Part shown: piece by piece, positions 17,979-27,331 of the stretch | How positions within the stretch are numbered: position 1 is the stretch's first letter | Layout of the letters: every line of letters starts with the position of its first letter | Assembly (NCBI RefSeq): GCF_018408855.1 | Contig: NZ_AP024322.1 | Location: forward strand, 1,736,001 to 1,800,000 | DNA length: 64,000 nt | Direction of reading: 5' to 3' | DNA from: Caballeronia sp. NK8 | Lineage (GTDB): Bacteria; Pseudomonadota; Gammaproteobacteria; Burkholderiales; Burkholderiaceae | Translations under genes and position numbers: made by a program | Notes under the pieces: generated by a model | Told to the model about the DNA's origin: nothing | The model's database searches: none | What the model saw: only the letters and a program-made list of their open reading frames with translations

Positions 17979-18241
17979 AGCACCCTTTGACGACCCCGCT
18001 CACGCGGGGGAGTCAAGATTTCGCTCGGTTTCCATTGTTTAGTTACCCGAACTAATCATTACTTTTAATCTGTTTCGATATTCTTTGAAAGAATAGCTCC
18101 CGCATAGTGGGCGATGAAGTGGATACGTCTTAAAGCGGACGACTTCCGAAGAATGGCTCTAGACGGCTTACAGGCACGATCTCAACCCGAAACTCGTGGC
18201 ACGATGCGTGCTTCGAGTTTGCAAACGTCGGAGAACCCGTG

Positions 18242-20734
18242 ATGCCCGCCCTTTATGTCATCGCCTTCTTCCTGCTCGCCGGTACGCTCACGTTCCTGCA
18301 GGCACCCGCATTCGCGTGGTTCGCCGCGCTTGCGATCTGGATCGCCGTCGGCCCGGTCATCGGCGTGACGGGCGCGATCGGCGTCACGCTGCTCGCAATC
18401 GTCTTCGCGCTTCCGGCGCTCGCGCTCGCCATCAAGCCGCTACGCCGCGCGCTGATCAGCCATCGCGTGCTCGGCATGTTTCGCACGATGCTGCCGGAGA
18501 TGTCGTCGACCGAGCGCGATGCGATCGAAGCCGGCACGGTGTGGTGGGACGCCGAACTCTTCTCTGGCCGGCCGCGCTGGGACGCCCTGCTCGACCATGG
18601 CGCGCCGAAGCTGACTCAGGAAGAACAAAGCTTCATCGATAACGAATGCGCGCGCCTGTGCGAGTTGTCGAACGACTGGGACACGACCGCGATCTGGCAG
18701 GACCTCTCGCCGCAAGCATGGGCCTACGTCAAGGCGCAGGGCTTTCTCGGCATGATTATCCCGAAGCAGTACGGCGGAAAAGCGTTCTCCGCGTATGCCC
18801 ATTCACAGGTCATCATGAAGCTCGCGACGCATTCGTCGGCGGCGGCCGTATCGGTCATGGTGCCGAATTCGCTCGGGCCCGCCGAACTGCTGCTGCACTA
18901 CGGCACCGACGAACAGAAGAGTCACTATCTGCCGCGTCTCGCGCGCGGCGACGAAATCCCGTGCTTCGCGCTGACGAGCCCGTACGCCGGATCGGACGCG
19001 GCGGCGATTCCGGACACGGGCATCGTGTGCCGCGGCGTGCACGAGGGCCGCGAGACGCTCGGTTTTCGCGTCACGTGGGAGAAGCGCTACATCACGCTCG
19101 GGCCGATTGCGACGGTGCTCGGTCTCGCCTTTCGCGCGCTCGATCCCGACCATCTGCTCGGCGATGACGAAGCCCCCGGCATCACCTGCGCGCTCATTCC
19201 GACGAACCATCCCGGCGTAAATATCGGGCGGCGGCACTGGCCGCTCAACGCGGTGTTCCAGAACGGCCCGAACTGGGGCAAGGATGTATTCATTCCGATG
19301 GACTGGGTCATCGGCGGGCGCGCCCAAGTCGGCAATGGCTGGCGTATGCTGATGGAATGTCTCGCCGCCGGACGCGCGATCTCGCTGCCATCGTCGAACG
19401 TCGGCATGGCAAAGCTCGCCGTGCGCGGCACGGGCGCCTATGCCGCCGCGCGCCGCCAGTTCCGCACCTCGATCGGACGCTTCGAAGGCATTCAGGAAGC
19501 GCTCGGACGAATGGGCGGCAACCTCTATGTGATGGACGCGGCGCGACGGCTGTCCGCGCAGGCCGTCGATCTCGGCGAGAAGCCCTCGGTCATCTCGGCG
19601 ATCGCGAAGTATCACATCACGGAACGCGCGCGCAAGGTGATCAACGACGGCATGGACGTCGTCGCAGGCAAGGGCATCTGCATGGGGCCGTCGAACTTTC
19701 TGGCGCGCGCGTATCAGCAGATGCCAATCTCGATCACCGTCGAAGGCGCGAACATCCTGACGCGCTGCCTGATCATCTTCGGACAGGGCGCGATCCGCTG
19801 TCATCCCTACGTGCTCAAGGAAATGGCCGCGACGCGCGAAAACGACCTTCGCGCATTCGACGACGCCTTCTTCGGCCACGCGAGCTTTCTCGCCTCCAAC
19901 GCGATGCGCAGTTTCGTGTATGCATTCGGCGGCGGCGCGCTCACACGCAAGCCCGTGCGCGCCGATGCGCGTCTTCTGCCCTATTACCGCGCCGCCACGC
20001 GCCTGTCGAGCGCGTTTGCGTTGTTCGCCGATGTCTCGATGCTCACGCTCGGCGGCGAGCTCAAACGTCGCGAGCGGCTTTCGGCGCGGCTCGGCGACAT
20101 CCTCTCGCAGTTGTACCTGCTGTCCGCGACGCTCAAGCGTTTCGAGGACGACGGCCGCCGCGAAAGCGACCTGCCGCTCGTGCGCTGGGGCGCCGAAGAC
20201 GCGCTGTACCAGGCGCGCGCCGCGTTCGACGGCCTGCTTGCGAACTATCCGAACCGCGCGGCGGCGGGTTTCCTGCGCGCGATCGCGTTCCCGTTCGGCC
20301 TGCCGCACGCGCCCAGCGCCGATGCCCTCGGCAACGCCGTCGCGATGTTGCTGCAAACGCCCGGCGAAGCGCGCGAGCGGCTCGTCGCGGGTTCGCACGT
20401 TTCGGCATTCGAAAACGACCCGATCGCACGCGGCGAAAAGCTTCTCGCGCTCACGCCCGCCGTCGCGGCGCTGGAGGCGCGTCTGCGCGACGCCGTCAAA
20501 GCGGGCCAGAGCGCCCCGCTGCCGCAAAGCCCGCAAGACGTCGCAGCGTGGGCGGACACGGCCGCCGCGCGCGGTCTGATCGACGAAAACGAGCGCGCGC
20601 TGCTGGGCGAATGGGCCGTCCATGCGCGCGAAGCGGTGAAAGTCGATGATTTTTCCGCAGACTTCGGTATCCTCGAAGCATTGCAAAAGCGCAGCGACGC
20701 GCTCGAGCGGACATTGCCCGAAACTATCGCCTGA
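18242..20734 (+). CDS. fadE: Acyl-CoA dehydrogenase, FadE type
   Basis: About 830 residues, matching the long FadE class rather than the usual 380-residue enzymes. Residues 1-70 carry two or three membrane segments. The acyl-CoA dehydrogenase core follows, with KAQGFLGMIIPKQYGGKAFS and PCFALTSPYAGSDAAA, then GNGWRMLMECLAAGRAISLP. The last 300 residues form the FadE-specific C-terminal domain (DUF1974). It makes the first, FAD-linked double bond in fatty-acid beta-oxidation at the membrane. ATG 18242 follows GGAG at good spacing, and a GTG directly before it is an alternative. It opens an operon of fatty-acid enzymes. Confidence 0.92.
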   Translation: MPALYVIAFFLLAGTLTFLQAPAFAWFAALAIWIAVGPVIGVTGAIGVTLLAIVFALPALALAIKPLRRALISHRVLGMFRTMLPEMSSTERDAIEAGTVWWDAELFSGRPRWDALLDHGAPKLTQEEQSFIDNECARLCELSNDWDTTAIWQDLSPQAWAYVKAQGFLGMIIPKQYGGKAFSAYAHSQVIMKLATHSSAAAVSVMVPNSLGPAELLLHYGTDEQKSHYLPRLARGDEIPCFALTSPYAGSDAAAIPDTGIVCRGVHEGRETLGFRVTWEKRYITLGPIATVLGLAFRALDPDHLLGDDEAPGITCALIPTNHPGVNIGRRHWPLNAVFQNGPNWGKDVFIPMDWVIGGRAQVGNGWRMLMECLAAGRAISLPSSNVGMAKLAVRGTGAYAAARRQFRTSIGRFEGIQEALGRMGGNLYVMDAARRLSAQAVDLGEKPSVISAIAKYHITERARKVINDGMDVVAGKGICMGPSNFLARAYQQMPISITVEGANILTRCLIIFGQGAIRCHPYVLKEMAATRENDLRAFDDAFFGHASFLASNAMRSFVYAFGGGALTRKPVRADARLLPYYRAATRLSSAFALFADVSMLTLGGELKRRERLSARLGDILSQLYLLSATLKRFEDDGRRESDLPLVRWGAEDALYQARAAFDGLLANYPNRAAAGFLRAIAFPFGLPHAPSADALGNAVAMLLQTPGEARERLVAGSHVSAFENDPIARGEKLLALTPAVAALEARLRDAVKAGQSAPLPQSPQDVAAWADTAAARGLIDENERALLGEWAVHAREAVKVDDFSADFGILEALQKRSDALERTLPETIA

Positions 20735-20787
20735 GCACGCAGGCGTCCAGGCCCCGCCGCGCGCGCCCTTCGACCGATCGCCAATCG

Positions 20788-22215
20788 ATGAAAGACCGCT
20801 ATCTCGACTTCGTCAATTCGCCCTTCGGCACGAGCATCGCACGCTCGCTCGGCCTGCCGCGTCCCGAACCATTGCGCCGCCATCGCGCGGATCACGCCGA
20901 ATTCGGCGGCATGGCGGCCATCGGCGCGGGGCCGTCGCCGGCGCTCTTCGATGACCTGATGGCCGTATTGTCCGGCATCGGCATGACGGGCGTCGCGCAC
21001 GAGAGCGCGTCCGGCTGGCTGCCCGTCGCCGCCCGTCACGGCGCGATGAGCGGCCGCTTCGAGCCGCGCGCACGCGACGCGCTCGCCACCGACCGCGTGC
21101 AGGCCCTGATCTTCGACGCGACCGGCATCGACGACAGCGGCCAGTTGCATTCCCTGTACGCCTTCTTCCACGACGCGCTGCGCTCGCTCGCGAAGAACGG
21201 GCGCATCGTCGTCATCGGGCGGCCGCCCGCCACGCGCGCGGACGTCGCGTCCGCCACCGCGCAGCACGCGCTCGAAGGCATGGTCCGCTCGCTCGGCAAG
21301 GAAGCGCGCAACGGCATCACCTCGAACCTGCTGCGCGTGGCCGATGGCGCGGACTTCGAATCCGCGCTGCGCTTTTTCCTGTCGCCGCGCTCGGCGTATG
21401 TGTCGGGTCAGGTCGTGACCATCGACGCGCCCGCCAGCGCCCCGGCGAGCTGGGCAAAGCCGCTCGCGGGCAAGCGCGCGCTCGTGACGGGCGCGGCGCG
21501 CGGCATCGGCGCGTCGATCGCGGCGGTGCTGGCCGAGCACGGCGCGATCGTCACCGGCCTCGATGTCGACGCCGTGCGCGACGCGCTCGATCAGACCATG
21601 CTGTCGATCGAAGACGCATCGCCGTCGGACGGCGCGCATGCGGCGCTCGTCGCGGATATCGCCGCGCCCGAAGCGCCCGCCGACATCGCCGCCGCGCTCA
21701 TCGCGTCGGGTGGCATCGATATCGTCGTGCACAACGCGGGCATCACGCGCGACAAGACCATCGCGCGCATGAGCCCGGACATGTGGGACAGCGTGATCGA
21801 CATCAATCTGCTGGCGCAGGCGCGCATCGACGATGTCCTGCTCGCGCAGAACGTGTTGCGCGAGCAAGGCCGCATCGTCGCGGTGTCGTCGATCAGCGGC
21901 ATCGCGGGCAATCGCGGACAGACCAACTACGCGACCTCGAAGGCCGGCGTGATCGGCCGCGTGCACGCGATGGCGCCGCTCTTGCGCGCGCGCGGCATCA
22001 CGATCAATGCGGTCGCGCCGGGCTTCATCGAGACGCACATGACCGCGCGCATGCCCTTCGGCGTACGCGAGGCCGGCAGACGGCTCAATTCGATGGGACA
22101 AGGCGGCTTGCCCGTCGATGTCGCCGAAACCGTCGCGTGGCTCGCGAGCCCGGGCAGCGCGGGCATCACGGGCAACGTGGTGCGCGTGTGCGGCCAAAGC
22201 CTGATCGGCGCGTGA
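20788..22215 (+). CDS. FabG4-like 3-oxoacyl reductase (double SDR)
   Basis: A 475-residue protein with two Rossmann-type halves. The C-terminal half is an intact short-chain dehydrogenase: TGAARGIG at 234-241, HNAGIT near 315-320, catalytic Ser in VSSIS near 368, Tyr 381 and Lys 385. The N-terminal half ends in HALEGMVRSLGKE, and where an active enzyme has Tyr-x3-Lys it has Ala 156 and His 160, so it is a degenerate SDR. This layout matches mycobacterial FabG4-type 3-ketoacyl-CoA reductases. In this operon it would interconvert 3-hydroxyacyl- and 3-oxoacyl-CoA. It starts 53 bp after fadE. Confidence 0.88.
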   Translation: MKDRYLDFVNSPFGTSIARSLGLPRPEPLRRHRADHAEFGGMAAIGAGPSPALFDDLMAVLSGIGMTGVAHESASGWLPVAARHGAMSGRFEPRARDALATDRVQALIFDATGIDDSGQLHSLYAFFHDALRSLAKNGRIVVIGRPPATRADVASATAQHALEGMVRSLGKEARNGITSNLLRVADGADFESALRFFLSPRSAYVSGQVVTIDAPASAPASWAKPLAGKRALVTGAARGIGASIAAVLAEHGAIVTGLDVDAVRDALDQTMLSIEDASPSDGAHAALVADIAAPEAPADIAAALIASGGIDIVVHNAGITRDKTIARMSPDMWDSVIDINLLAQARIDDVLLAQNVLREQGRIVAVSSISGIAGNRGQTNYATSKAGVIGRVHAMAPLLRARGITINAVAPGFIETHMTARMPFGVREAGRRLNSMGQGGLPVDVAETVAWLASPGSAGITGNVVRVCGQSLIGA

Positions 22216-22229
22216 GGAGACCCGTCCCC

Positions 22230-23135
22230 ATGCATGCACCGACCATGCCGCGCGCCCGCACCGTCGTCATCGATACGCTGCCGCCGCCCGCGAAACTCTA
22301 TGGCCGCGCGCTACCGGCGCTGTTCCGGCGCGCGCGTGCGCCGGAGCTGCCCGCGCTCAGGCTCGTGCGCCCGGATGTGAAGCTCGACGCGGAGCAGATC
22401 GGCCGCTATGCGCGCGTGTGCGGGTTCATCCCCGAGCACGGCGTGCCGCTCACCTTTCCGCACGTGCTCGCGTTTCCCTTGCATCTGATGATGCTCACGG
22501 ACCCGTCGTTTCCGTGGTCCGCGCTCGGCGTCGTGCATCTGTCCAACAGTGTGCGGCTGCGGCGTCCGCTCGCGGCGGGCCAGGGCTTGCGCATCGAAGT
22601 GGAATGCGGGCCGCTGATGCCGCATCAGAAAGGCCAGGCGTTCACGCTGCATACGCGCATCTACCGGCGCGGCGAAGCGGTGTGGGACGGCGACAGCGTC
22701 TATCTGAAACGCGGCGTGCGCAGCGAAGCCACCGCGCCGTCGATCGAGATAGCCGATGCTACTGACACGCCCGCGCCGCTCTTCGCCCGCGAAGCGCGCT
22801 GGCAGCTTCCGCCGCAACTCGGGCGCGATTACGCGAAGGCATCGGGCGATTTCAATCCGATTCATCTGCACATGCTGAGCGCGAAAGCGTTCGGCTTTCC
22901 GCGCGCGATCGCGCACGGCATGTGGACGCTCGCGCGTACGCTCGCGGCGCTGCATCCGGTCAAGGCGCTCGCGTCCGGGTATGCACAGGGCGATTTCAAA
23001 TCGCCGCTCTATCTGCCCGGCGATGCGACCTTCTGGACCGCTGCGCCCTCGCCCACCGCGCGCGACTTCGAAGTGCGCAATCTCGCGGGCGACCGGGCGC
23101 ATCTGCGCGGCCATTTCGAATGGGAGCTGCCATGA
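22230..23135 (+). CDS. MaoC-like enoyl-CoA hydratase
   Basis: A 301-residue double hot-dog protein. The second hot-dog has the hydratase motif: the Asp and His of SGDFNPIHLH, near residue 210, followed by AKAFGFPRAIAHGMW. The first half is a more divergent hot-dog. Such enzymes hydrate trans-2-enoyl-CoA to the (R)-3-hydroxyacyl-CoA. Together with an SDR reductase this would make an alternative to the FadB-type bifunctional enzyme. The ATG at 22230 lies 14 bp after the reductase gene with GGAG upstream. The stop overlaps the thiolase start by four bases (ATGA), which indicates translational coupling. Confidence 0.88.
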   Translation: MHAPTMPRARTVVIDTLPPPAKLYGRALPALFRRARAPELPALRLVRPDVKLDAEQIGRYARVCGFIPEHGVPLTFPHVLAFPLHLMMLTDPSFPWSALGVVHLSNSVRLRRPLAAGQGLRIEVECGPLMPHQKGQAFTLHTRIYRRGEAVWDGDSVYLKRGVRSEATAPSIEIADATDTPAPLFAREARWQLPPQLGRDYAKASGDFNPIHLHMLSAKAFGFPRAIAHGMWTLARTLAALHPVKALASGYAQGDFKSPLYLPGDATFWTAAPSPTARDFEVRNLAGDRAHLRGHFEWELP

Positions 23136-24427
23136 GCGAAGTTCGTCGCGTCGCGATCGTCGGCAGCAACCGCATTCCGTTCGCGCGCTCGAACACGGCA
23201 TACGCCAGCGCGTCGAATCAGGACATGCTGAGCTTCGCGCTGCAGGGGCTCGTCGATCGCTTCGAGCTTCACGGCATGCGACTGGGCGAAGTGGCGGCGG
23301 GCGCGGTCGTCAAGCACTCGCGCGACTTCAACCTGACGCGCGAAGCCGCGCTCTCGACCACGCTGGCGAAGGAAACGCCCGCCTACGACGTGCAGCAGGC
23401 CTGCGGCACCGGCCTCGAAACCGCCATTCTCGTCGCGAACAAGATCGCCCTCGGGCAGATCGAGGTGGGCATCGCGGGCGGCGTCGATACCGCGTCGGAT
23501 GCGCCCATCGCCGTGAACGAGCGCATGCGCAAGATCCTGCTCGAAGCGAATCGCGGCCGCTCGGCGGGCGCGCGCGTGGGCGCGCTCGCGAAGCTGCGGC
23601 CCGGCATGTTCTTCAGGCCGCTGTTGCCGCGCAACGCGGAACCGCGCACCGGCCTCTCGATGGGCGAGCACTGCGAGCTGATGGCCAAACGCTGGAAGAT
23701 TTCGCGCGAGGCGCAGGACGCGCTCGCGCAGGAAAGCCATCGCAAGCTGGCGGCCGCATATGGGCGCGGTTTCCTCAACGATCTGATGACGCCCTATCGA
23801 GGCCTCGCGCGCGACAACACGCTGCGTCCCGATGTGTCGCTCGATCAGTTGTCGCAACTGACGCCCGTCTTCGATCGCGACGCCGGCACACTCACCGCGG
23901 GCAACTCGACGCCGCTCACCGACGGCGCATCGGCGGTGCTGCTCGCGTCCGAGCAATGGGCCGCCGAACGCGGGCTGCCGGTGCAGGCGTTCCTGACGTT
24001 CTCCGCGACCGCCGCCGTCGATTTCTTCGACAAGCGCGAAGGCCTTCTGATGGCGCCCGCCTATGCGGTGCCGTCGATGCTCGCGCGCGCCGGGCTCGCG
24101 TTACAGGACTTCGATTTCTACGAGATCCACGAAGCGTTCGCGGCGCAGGTGCTGTGCACGCTCGCCGCGTGGGAAGACGACGAATACTGCCGCATCGCGC
24201 TCGGACTCGACGGCCCGCTCGGTTCGATCGACCGCGCGCGCCTGAACGTGAACGGCAGCTCGCTCGCGACCGGCCATCCGTTCGCCGCGACGGGCGGACG
24301 TATCGTCGGGACGCTGGCGAAGATGCTGGCGAAAGCGCCCGGACGCAGCGACGGCAAACCGTTGCGCGGACTGATCTCGATCTGCGCGGCGGGCGGCCAG
24401 GGCGTCGTCGCGATACTGGAGCGGTAA
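23132..24427 (+). CDS. Acetyl-CoA C-acyltransferase (thiolase)
   Basis: A 431-residue thiolase of the FadI-like group. The nucleophilic cysteine is Cys 91 in QQACGTGLETA. The C-terminal catalytic residues are in DFYEIHEAFAAQ, NGSSLATGHPFAATGGR and ISICAAGGQG. It would split 3-oxoacyl-CoA with CoA to acetyl-CoA and a shortened acyl-CoA. It overlaps the MaoC gene by four bases and is followed 65 bp later by fadD, so it is the fourth gene of the fatty-acid operon. A biosynthetic direction is possible but less likely beside fadE. Confidence 0.93.
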   Translation: MSEVRRVAIVGSNRIPFARSNTAYASASNQDMLSFALQGLVDRFELHGMRLGEVAAGAVVKHSRDFNLTREAALSTTLAKETPAYDVQQACGTGLETAILVANKIALGQIEVGIAGGVDTASDAPIAVNERMRKILLEANRGRSAGARVGALAKLRPGMFFRPLLPRNAEPRTGLSMGEHCELMAKRWKISREAQDALAQESHRKLAAAYGRGFLNDLMTPYRGLARDNTLRPDVSLDQLSQLTPVFDRDAGTLTAGNSTPLTDGASAVLLASEQWAAERGLPVQAFLTFSATAAVDFFDKREGLLMAPAYAVPSMLARAGLALQDFDFYEIHEAFAAQVLCTLAAWEDDEYCRIALGLDGPLGSIDRARLNVNGSSLATGHPFAATGGRIVGTLAKMLAKAPGRSDGKPLRGLISICAAGGQGVVAILER

Positions 24428-24492
24428 GCGGCAGAAGTGAAAGAATAAGGCGCGCCATCGACGAACACGCGCGGCGCCAACGGAGACACCAC

Positions 24493-26247
24493 ATGAGCCC
24501 GGGACAGGCAGCGCCGCGCGAGGCTTCGGAGCCGCACGCGACCGACGGCATCTGGTACGCGTCGTATCCGCCGGAGGTCGCGCGCGAGATCGACCCTTTG
24601 CGCTATCGATCGCTCGCGCATTTCTTCGACGAGTGCGTCGAGCGGTTTGCCGATCGCGTCGCGTTCGTGAGCCTCGGCTCCGAGATGACGTTCACCGCGC
24701 TCGGCAAGAAGGCCCACGCATTCGCGTCGTATCTGCAGGGCATCGGCGTGAAGCCCGGCGACCGCGTCGCGCTGATGATGCCCAACGCGCTCGTCTATCC
24801 CGTCGCGCTCTTCGGCACGCTGATCGCGGGCGCGATCGTCGTGAACGTGAATCCGCTCTACACGGTGCGCGAGCTCAGTCATCAACTGAAGGACAGCGGC
24901 GCGCAGACTGTCGTCGTGCTCGACAGATTCGCGAAGACCGTGCAGGACGCGCAACCGGGCACGCGCGTGAGGAACGTCATCGTGACCGGACTCGGCGATC
25001 TGCTCGGACACGGGCTCAATCTGAAAGGCCGCACCATCGATCTGTTGCTGCGGCACGTTAAGAAGCAGGTGCCCGCCTACGCGCTGCCCGATGCCGTGCG
25101 CCTGCCGCTCGCGCTCGCGCGCGGCGCGCGGCAGAAGTTCGAGCCGGTGCGAGTCGGTCACGGCGACATCGCGTTCATTCAATACACCGGCGGCACGACC
25201 GGCGTCGCGAAGGGCGCGATGCTCACGCATCGCAACGTGATCGCCAATCTGTTGCAGGCGCTCGCGTGGGCGGGCGGACGGCTCGTCGATGGCGAAGAGA
25301 CCATCGTGACGCCGTTGCCGCTCTATCACATCTATTCGCTGACCGTGAACGCGCTCGCGTTTCTCGCGATCGGCGCGCGCAATGTGCTGATCGTCAATCC
25401 GCGCGACATCGACTCTCTGTTGCGCGCGCTGCGTCACGAAAACTTCACGGCGATCACCGCGCTCAACACGCTCTACAGCGCGCTGATGGACCACGACGCC
25501 TTCCGCCGGCGCGACTTCTCCGCGCTCAAGCTCGCAATGGCGGGCGGCATGGCGACACAGCGCGTCGTCGCCGAGCGCTTCAGGGCGATGACGGGCCAGA
25601 CGCTCGTCGAAGGCTACGGCCTCACCGAATGCTCGCCGCTCGTCTGCGCGACGCCGGTCGTCGACATGCACGGCGGCAGCGAATTCGACGGCACGATCGG
25701 CGTGCCGGTGCCGTCCACGCTCGTGCGCCTGCGCCGCGAGGACGGCGCGTGGGCGAACATCGACGAACCCGGCGAGCTGTGCGTGCAGGGCCCGCAAGTG
25801 ATGAAAGGCTACTGGAACCGTCCCGAGGACACCGCGAAAAACATCGACGCGAATGGCTGGCTCGCGACCGGCGACATTGGCGTGATGAATGCGCGTGGCA
25901 TCATCCGGCTCATCGATCGCAAGAAGGACATGATGATCGTCTCGGGCTTCAACGTGTATCCGAACGAGATCGAGGACGTGCTCGCCGCGCATCCGAAAGT
26001 GCGCGCGGTGGCGGTCATCGGCGTGCCCGATCCGGTGACGGGCGAGCGCGTGAAGGCGTTCGTCGTGCGGCGCGATGAAACGCTTACAGTGGAAGAACTG
26101 CTGAAGTTCGCCCGTTTACACCTGACCGGCTACAAGGTGCCATCCTACGTCGAATTTCGCGACACCTTGCCGCTCACGACCATCGGCAAGGTGCTCCGGC
26201 GCGAGTTGCGCGAAGACGGGTCGATACCACGGAAATCGCAGGACTGA
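24493..26247 (+). CDS. fadD: Long-chain-fatty-acid-CoA ligase
   Basis: A 584-residue AMP-forming acyl-CoA synthetase. The AMP-binding P-loop motif YTGGTTGVAKGAMLTH starts at residue 231. Further core motifs are EGYGLTECSP, TGDIGVMNARG with DRKKDMMIVSGFNVYPNEIE, and the C-terminal Lys in PLTTIGKVLRRELR. It activates fatty acids to acyl-CoA before beta-oxidation. I chose the ATG at 24493, which has GGAG at good spacing. The open frame runs much further upstream across the thiolase gene, but that part is only a shadow. Confidence 0.94.
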   Translation: MSPGQAAPREASEPHATDGIWYASYPPEVAREIDPLRYRSLAHFFDECVERFADRVAFVSLGSEMTFTALGKKAHAFASYLQGIGVKPGDRVALMMPNALVYPVALFGTLIAGAIVVNVNPLYTVRELSHQLKDSGAQTVVVLDRFAKTVQDAQPGTRVRNVIVTGLGDLLGHGLNLKGRTIDLLLRHVKKQVPAYALPDAVRLPLALARGARQKFEPVRVGHGDIAFIQYTGGTTGVAKGAMLTHRNVIANLLQALAWAGGRLVDGEETIVTPLPLYHIYSLTVNALAFLAIGARNVLIVNPRDIDSLLRALRHENFTAITALNTLYSALMDHDAFRRRDFSALKLAMAGGMATQRVVAERFRAMTGQTLVEGYGLTECSPLVCATPVVDMHGGSEFDGTIGVPVPSTLVRLRREDGAWANIDEPGELCVQGPQVMKGYWNRPEDTAKNIDANGWLATGDIGVMNARGIIRLIDRKKDMMIVSGFNVYPNEIEDVLAAHPKVRAVAVIGVPDPVTGERVKAFVVRRDETLTVEELLKFARLHLTGYKVPSYVEFRDTLPLTTIGKVLRRELREDGSIPRKSQD

Positions 26248-26262
26248 CCTTCGGAGATGCTC

Positions 26263-27135
26263 ATGCCGCGTGCGCGATGCCGCCGGTTGTGTCTGTGGTT
26301 GTGTCTGTCCATCGCGCTCGCGAGTGTGCTCGCCCGGGCGCAGACGCAGGCGACGGACGAAGCCGCGCGCGTCGGCACGATGAGTGTCGAGCAGCAGGCG
26401 CAATGGCTGTCTGAATCGGCGGCGAGCGGCGCGCTCGCGAAACTCGACGACGCGCAACTCGTCGCCCTGTTTCGCTCGCTCGATGCGGGCACCTTGCCGC
26501 GTTATCTGCAGGACGGCTTGCGCGATTACGCGTCGTGCGAGTTCACGATGCGCCGGCGCGAGCGCATCAAGGGCAAGTGGCCGAAGCGTGCGGATCACAT
26601 GCTTGTGCGCGTCGCGCACGAGCCGCTGCGCATCTACGCCAAATGGCTGCCCGATGGCGCGCACGCGGGCCAGGAAGTCATCTACGACGATTCCACGCGG
26701 CCGGACGAACTCTATGGTCATCTCGGCGGCCTGCTGAGCGTCGTGCCGATGTGGACGTCGGTGAATGGCGCTTTCGCCCGCACGCAATCGAATCATTCGA
26801 TCCGCGAGCTCGGCATCGTCTCGATCTCGCAGCGCTTCATCGAAGAAGGACGCAAGTTCGCCGAAGCGGGCATCACGAAGCCGTCGGAGATCGAAGTGAA
26901 GACCGTCAACGGGATTCGCGTGGTCGCGCTCACGTATGAAACAGCCGAGGGGCAGCCCGAGTTCTACGCGAAGAAGGAAGTGCTCGGGCTCGATCTCAAA
27001 CGTCCGCTCTTTCGCACGCTGGAGTCCTACGACAACGACGGCAATATTTTCGAAAGCGTCGTGTTCGAGCGTATCGAGCCTCAAGCCTTCGACGGTCTGA
27101 CATTCGACCCAAGAAATCCCGACTATCGTTTCTGA
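26263..27135 (+). CDS. DUF1571 family exported protein
   Basis: About 290 residues with an N-terminal signal peptide (hydrophobic CLWLCLSIALASVLARAQ). The mature part matches DUF1571 from YASCEFTMRRRERIKGKWPK, HEPLRIYAKWLPDGAHAGQE and ERIEPQAFDGLTFD. The family's function is unknown, and its fold may resemble periplasmic lipid or lipoprotein carriers. It starts 15 bp after fadD and closes the fatty-acid operon, so a link with lipid handling is plausible but is inference. ATG 26263 has CGGAG at good spacing. The ATG six bases earlier abuts the binding site. Confidence 0.82.
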   Translation: MPRARCRRLCLWLCLSIALASVLARAQTQATDEAARVGTMSVEQQAQWLSESAASGALAKLDDAQLVALFRSLDAGTLPRYLQDGLRDYASCEFTMRRRERIKGKWPKRADHMLVRVAHEPLRIYAKWLPDGAHAGQEVIYDDSTRPDELYGHLGGLLSVVPMWTSVNGAFARTQSNHSIRELGIVSISQRFIEEGRKFAEAGITKPSEIEVKTVNGIRVVALTYETAEGQPEFYAKKEVLGLDLKRPLFRTLESYDNDGNIFESVVFERIEPQAFDGLTFDPRNPDYRF

Positions 27136-27331
27136 CCGAAATCGCAATGAAATGCCTGCTGATTTCGTGACACCTAAAGTAACAATCGCGCTCCGGGCGT
27201 GCGTGCAGGTTTTAAGTTTCGCCTAAGAATCCGCCGATAACCTTGCCCGCACTCCATCGACATCAACGTCGGCGCACACCGCTTCAGGCCCGTCGCGCCG
27301 CGAATCGTCGTGCAAACCTGAGGGCTTCATC

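Noticed and set aside
18803..22239. Two long open frames (627 and 664 codons) antisense to fadE and the FabG4-like gene
   Set aside because: Both are rich in Arg, Ala and Asp and lie opposite certain genes. They are shadows of codon bias.
22981..24492. Upstream extension of the fadD frame across the thiolase gene
   Set aside because: The first 500 codons overlap the thiolase gene in another frame and have shadow composition. The true start is the ATG at 24493 with a good ribosome binding site.
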